A DNA stretch of 64,000 bases from Terriglobia bacterium. GTDB taxonomy: Bacteria; Acidobacteriota; Terriglobia; Bryobacterales; Bryobacteraceae. Made by a program: the position numbers and the translations under genes. The notes under the pieces are model-generated. The model did no database searches. It worked only from the letters and a program-made list of their open reading frames with translations, and was not told where the DNA came from. Location of the stretch: positions 22,667 through 86,666 of the forward strand of contig JANYDS010000078.1 of assembly GCA_025363475.1 (NCBI GenBank), written 5' to 3'. Of this stretch, positions 63,340-64,000 are shown piece after piece (within the stretch, counting starts at the first letter, position 1; the number at the start of each line of letters is the position of its first letter).

Positions 63340-63810
63340 ATGCTTACACACATCCGCGAATGGCTGACCGCGAATGGCGTTCCGTTTCGCGAAGTTCATC
63401 ATGAAGTCACCCGGACGTCAGAGGAATCGGCACAGGCGCGCGGCGAGGAATTGCGGGTTGGCGGCAAGGCTCTGCTGATCAAAGTGGATGAAACATTTCG
63501 CCTGTTCGTCCTGAGCGCAGACCGAAAACTCGATTCGGCCGCACTTAAACAACATTTCGACGCGAAAAAAACCCGTTTTGCAACACCGGAAGAATTGCTC
63601 AGTCTTACAGGTCTGGTTCCCGGCGCGGTGCCTCCGTTCGGTATACCGATTCTTCCGTTTTCGCTTTATGTCGACCCGTCAGTTTTCGAGAACATGCGCA
63701 TCGCATTCAATGCAGGCTCGCTCACGGATTCTGTGATTATGCCAGTGGATGACTACCGGCGACTGGCCGCGCCAGACGTTTTCCGCTTCTCGGTCAGCCC
63801 AGAATCCTGA
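63340..63810 (+). CDS. YbaK/ProX-type aminoacyl-tRNA deacylase domain protein
   Basis: The 156-residue protein has 'HEVTRTSEESAQARG', 'GKALLIKVDE', 'FATPEELLSLTGLVPGAVPPFG' and 'PVDDYRRLAAP', the pattern of YbaK/EbsC free-standing editing domains. These remove wrongly attached amino acids from tRNA in trans; the 'KALLIK' lysine and 'G.VPPFG' loop shape the active site. The exact tRNA (Pro charged with Cys or Ala) is not predictable. It is divergent from vapBC, 32 bases away. Confidence 0.87.
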   Translation: MLTHIREWLTANGVPFREVHHEVTRTSEESAQARGEELRVGGKALLIKVDETFRLFVLSADRKLDSAALKQHFDAKKTRFATPEELLSLTGLVPGAVPPFGIPILPFSLYVDPSVFENMRIAFNAGSLTDSVIMPVDDYRRLAAPDVFRFSVSPES

Positions 63811-63863
63811 CCGGAATCGTCCGGTATTTCTTGAAACCCTTGTCGAAAGTGACCAGGGTGAAG
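63794..63863 (-). pseudogene. C-terminal remnant of a second PIN toxin
   Basis: The minus strand reads 'FTLVTFDKGFKKYRTIPVRILG' and a stop, which matches the end of a VapC-type PIN domain (compare 'FVTFDRGVSRY' in the intact toxin). The rest of the gene is missing where an IS-like end begins at about 63864. The remnant overlaps the end of the YbaK-like gene by 17 bases on the other strand. Confidence 0.65.
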
Positions 63864-64000
63864 TGAAGTGGACCCCATCGGTTGGACAAAAAAATGACCG
63901 TCCTTAGATGGTGTGGCGGCGGGTTAACAGGAGGCGGTCGTGAGACCGCCATCCATTCCGGACTTGAATCGGCGCTCGGGTCGCATCCCTGCGTTGCCCT
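63864..64000. mobile_element. end of an IS3-like insertion element running off the window
   Basis: The sequence 'TGAAGTGGACCCCATCGG' at about 63864 resembles the ends of IS3-type elements and abuts the broken PIN gene. A GTG at 63940 with 'AGGAGG' upstream opens a plus-strand frame ('RPPSIPDLNRRSGRIPALP') that leaves the window; it could be the first gene of the element. The family cannot be fixed from 137 bases. Confidence 0.5.

Noticed and set aside
1-64000. tRNA, rRNA and riboswitch genes
   Set aside because: No cloverleaf ends, rRNA blocks or recognisable riboswitch cores were seen in the intergenic stretches. A covariance-model search would be needed for certainty.

Overview
The window looks like a chromosomal piece of an Acidobacteriota genome, most likely of the Solibacter/Bryobacter group (Bryobacteraceae). 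The pointers are a large Oar-like TonB-dependent receptor with an N-terminal carboxypeptidase-regulatory domain, a subtilase ending in the Solibacter-type C-terminal domain (TIGR03437), a PEP-CTERM protein, many secreted c-type cytochrome and PQQ proteins, and GC-rich coding DNA. No rRNA, tRNA or CRISPR array was seen.

Layout. (1) 1-3182, minus strand: an operon-like run of a predicted PPi-dependent phosphofructokinase, a methyltransferase, a MauE/DoxX-thioredoxin fusion and a RidA protein cut by the window edge. (2) 4.9-14.0 kb: a hybrid histidine kinase facing a tightly overlapping minus-strand operon (YaiO-like outer-membrane barrel, REC-Hpt-REC regulator, HEAT-repeat membrane protein, processive GT2 glycosyltransferase). 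A divergent secreted protein, possibly a glycosidase, follows; the set looks like an exopolysaccharide locus with its own phosphorelay. (3) 3.65 kb and 14-24 kb: five relatives of one secreted family of unknown function (one carries an in-frame stop), mixed with a GH16-like PEP-CTERM protein, a C-terminal-haem cytochrome, a VOC protein, a cytochrome-ankyrin-toroid fusion, a DUF6152 protein, an IS remnant and a 1-kb non-coding repeat region. (4) 24-37.6 kb: SGNH hydrolase, two DUF6644-like membrane proteins, a cytochrome/copper-monooxygenase-like protein, the TonB receptor, a PQQ dehydrogenase, an orphan membrane-fusion protein and a PAS-GGDEF diguanylate cyclase. (5) 37.6-43.4 kb, minus strand: a long operon that includes a full CysO-type cysteine pathway (cysM, mec, cysO, moeZ), then GNAT, cupin, hydrolase and TlpA genes. 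(6) 43.4-51.1 kb: GT9, subtilase, DUF1569, MFS transporter, a decaying GntR/membrane-protein pair and an Rpn-like nuclease. (7) 51.2-57.5 kb: membrane pyrophosphatase, a 26-residue peptide gene between hairpins, and an hsp20-clpB heat-shock unit with a clear promoter and operator-like palindrome. (8) 57.5-64.0 kb: MATE exporter, a frameshifted aminotransferase, an epoxide-hydrolase-like protein, an IS200 remnant, a cold-shock protein, a VapBC pair, a YbaK-type editing domain and a PIN toxin remnant abutting an IS end.

How the parts fit. The periplasmic redox proteins of regions 3 and 4 suggest oxidation of an imported or polymeric substrate outside the cytoplasm, but the substrate cannot be read from sequence. 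PPi appears twice as an energy currency, in the predicted phosphofructokinase and in the proton/sodium pyrophosphatase. Several genes are broken by a single change (TGA near 17318, TAA near 49418, +1 near 59686). Some of these could be assembly errors rather than real decay.
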